This document shows positions 63,020 to 64,000 of a stretch of 64,000 nt of DNA, piece by piece. The notes under the pieces are model-generated. The model was not told the origin of the DNA, did not search any database, and worked only from the letters and a program-made list of their open reading frames with translations. This DNA comes from Lutibacter sp. (GTDB taxonomy: Bacteria; Bacteroidota; Bacteroidia; Flavobacteriales; Flavobacteriaceae): the NCBI RefSeq assembly GCF_030692605.1, contig NZ_JAUYUD010000106.1:18204-82203 (forward strand), given 5' to 3'. Position numbers and translations under genes: made by a program. Positions within the stretch are counted from its first letter, which is position 1; every line of letters starts with the position of its first letter.

Positions 63020-64000
63020 ATGAAAAATACTATTATTGTAAATAGAATAAGTCAAAAGAACGAAGTTTCGCTTCCGACTATTTGGAGCTCAAATAATCTT
63101 GTAAAAAGCATCGCTAAAAAAGCACAATTCATTGCTTTGCTGGTTTTTTTAGTTTTTTCTTTTAAAGGAAATGCCCAATATACAATTACTGGAACAACAG
63201 TAAATGCAACTGCAATAAATTGTACAACATTTGGAAGTAATACAATTATTTATGTTGGTGATGGTGTAACCTCAACAACATTAAATATGAATATAGATTT
63301 AGATTTAGGTTGTTATGGTGCTATACAATTTATAGTAAGGAATAATGCTACCATTAGTTTTTCCAGTGGAAATTATGATTTGAGATTAGGAGCAAATTCA
63401 TCAATTATAGTTGAAAGCGGTGGAAACATTAGTGATACGTCAAGTTGTAGTTCTTCTGATCGGATATGGATAGGACCTGATAGAGTGGCATCTTGTGGGG
63501 GAGGAGGAGGTACCATTAGTTTTCCAGAACTTGTATCGGGAGGTGGTTATAATACAGTAAACGTAACATCAACAAATGTTTGTGGTTCTGGTACAGCAAC
63601 TATTACCGCTGTTAAAAACCCTACTCCAATAAGTTCAACTACTTATAAACTATATGATGCAGTAGGTGCAGTAAATCCAATTAGTACAATAACAGTTAGT
63701 TCAATTCCTTTTGGAGCAATAGCAACTTTCATAACTCCTCCAATAAATTCAACAACAAACTATTATATTGAAGCCACAACCGGAACAGTAACTACCCCAA
63801 GACGACTTGTAGTAGTTACAGTAATTCCAATTCCACCAACACCAACAATTGGCACAGTAACCCAGCCAACGTGTTCAACTTCAACAGGAAGTTTTATAAT
63901 TACAAACTATAATGCTACTTATACCTATGCTGTAACTCCATCAACAGGAGTTACTCAATCAGGAAATACAATTACAGCACCGGCAGGAAGTTATACGGTA
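63020..64000 (+). CDS. Large secreted surface protein, N-terminal part (gene runs off the window)
   Basis: ATG 63020 opens a frame with no stop to base 64000 (327 codons). The N-terminus is long and Lys/Asn-rich, and a hydrophobic segment about 37-52 ends 'FKGNAQ', a normal flavobacterial signal peptide with a long n-region. A Cys-bearing beta-rich part follows. From about residue 180 there are Thr/Pro-rich Ig-like repeats ('TQPTCSTSTGSFIITNYN', 'PSTGVTQSGNTITAPAGSYT') seen in SprB-type and other T9SS adhesins. A C-terminal sorting domain is expected beyond the window. Confidence 0.8.
   Translation, partial: MKNTIIVNRISQKNEVSLPTIWSSNNLVKSIAKKAQFIALLVFLVFSFKGNAQYTITGTTVNATAINCTTFGSNTIIYVGDGVTSTTLNMNIDLDLGCYGAIQFIVRNNATISFSSGNYDLRLGANSSIIVESGGNISDTSSCSSSDRIWIGPDRVASCGGGGGTISFPELVSGGGYNTVNVTSTNVCGSGTATITAVKNPTPISSTTYKLYDAVGAVNPISTITVSSIPFGAIATFITPPINSTTNYYIEATTGTVTTPRRLVVVTVIPIPPTPTIGTVTQPTCSTSTGSFIITNYNATYTYAVTPSTGVTQSGNTITAPAGSYTV

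Overview
The window is bacterial chromosomal DNA from the phylum Bacteroidota, most likely a marine-type member of the Flavobacteriaceae. The evidence is a low GC content, promoter -7 elements of the form TAnnTTTG, several large secreted proteins with type IX secretion (T9SS) C-terminal sorting tails, a YbeY with the HGxLHxxGxKD variant, and a typical flavobacterial gene set (rnr, rpiB, recA, dut, mnmG next to a DUF4175-like gene). I cannot name a genus with confidence.

Layout. 1-2650: the end of a polysaccharide flippase gene, a secreted esterase, dut and a TauE-like permease, all on +. 2647-5886: a tight minus-strand operon with a retropepsin-like protease, a RimK-type ATP-grasp ligase, an aspartoacylase-like amidohydrolase and an ABC ATPase. 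6065-9722: recA, a NudK-like Nudix hydrolase, an ElaA-like GNAT, a CDF cation transporter and rpiB, all on -. 9757-10235: a gene-poor, very AT-rich stretch with a perfect DnaA box, several TTATnnACA-type boxes and a 39-bp palindrome; this is my candidate for oriC. 11494-20633: rnr, a DUF2807-like protein, tatA, a YbjQ/SPFH pair, a two-subunit molybdenum hydroxylase with a Tat signal, and gltX.

21128-25130 holds the least explained locus. It has a 142-aa protein of unknown function, three paralogous proteins with seven predicted membrane segments, two micro-ORFs between them (one copying the C-terminal tail of the 142-aa protein), then a sensor histidine kinase with no recognisable sensor domain and a LuxR-type response regulator. 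I read it as a possible signalling system in which 7TM proteins, perhaps with small peptides, feed a NarL-type two-component pair. It is followed by 2.7 tandem copies of a 182-bp unit that carries nested inverted repeats.

25830-37862 is mostly housekeeping: a DUF4175-like membrane protein, ybeY, mnmG flanked by two perfect parS-type palindromes, a methyltransferase, an OmpH-like lipoprotein, holB, pgk and an aldo/keto reductase. 38010-42253 is a nitrite ammonification unit (nrfH, nrfA) followed by system II cytochrome c maturation genes (a ResB/CcsB-like gene and ccsA). It is preceded by a Crp/Fnr-like palindrome. 42265-51267: a small membrane protein, trpS, plsC, a hemolysin III family protein, a LytTR/LytS-type two-component pair, a possible small RNA, recO and a TonB-dependent receptor.

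51328-64000 is accessory surface-protein territory. It has a decayed fragment of a TonB receptor 3' end, a large T9SS-sorted LamG protein gene broken by a start-proximal frameshift and an in-frame stop, an intact 1579-aa relative, a small stand-alone copy of their shared C-terminal module, and the start of another large secreted repeat protein that runs off the end.

Two global signals agree. Genes on either side of the candidate origin point mostly away from it, and the parS-type sites lie about 20 kb away. The window therefore probably sits in the origin-proximal part of the chromosome.
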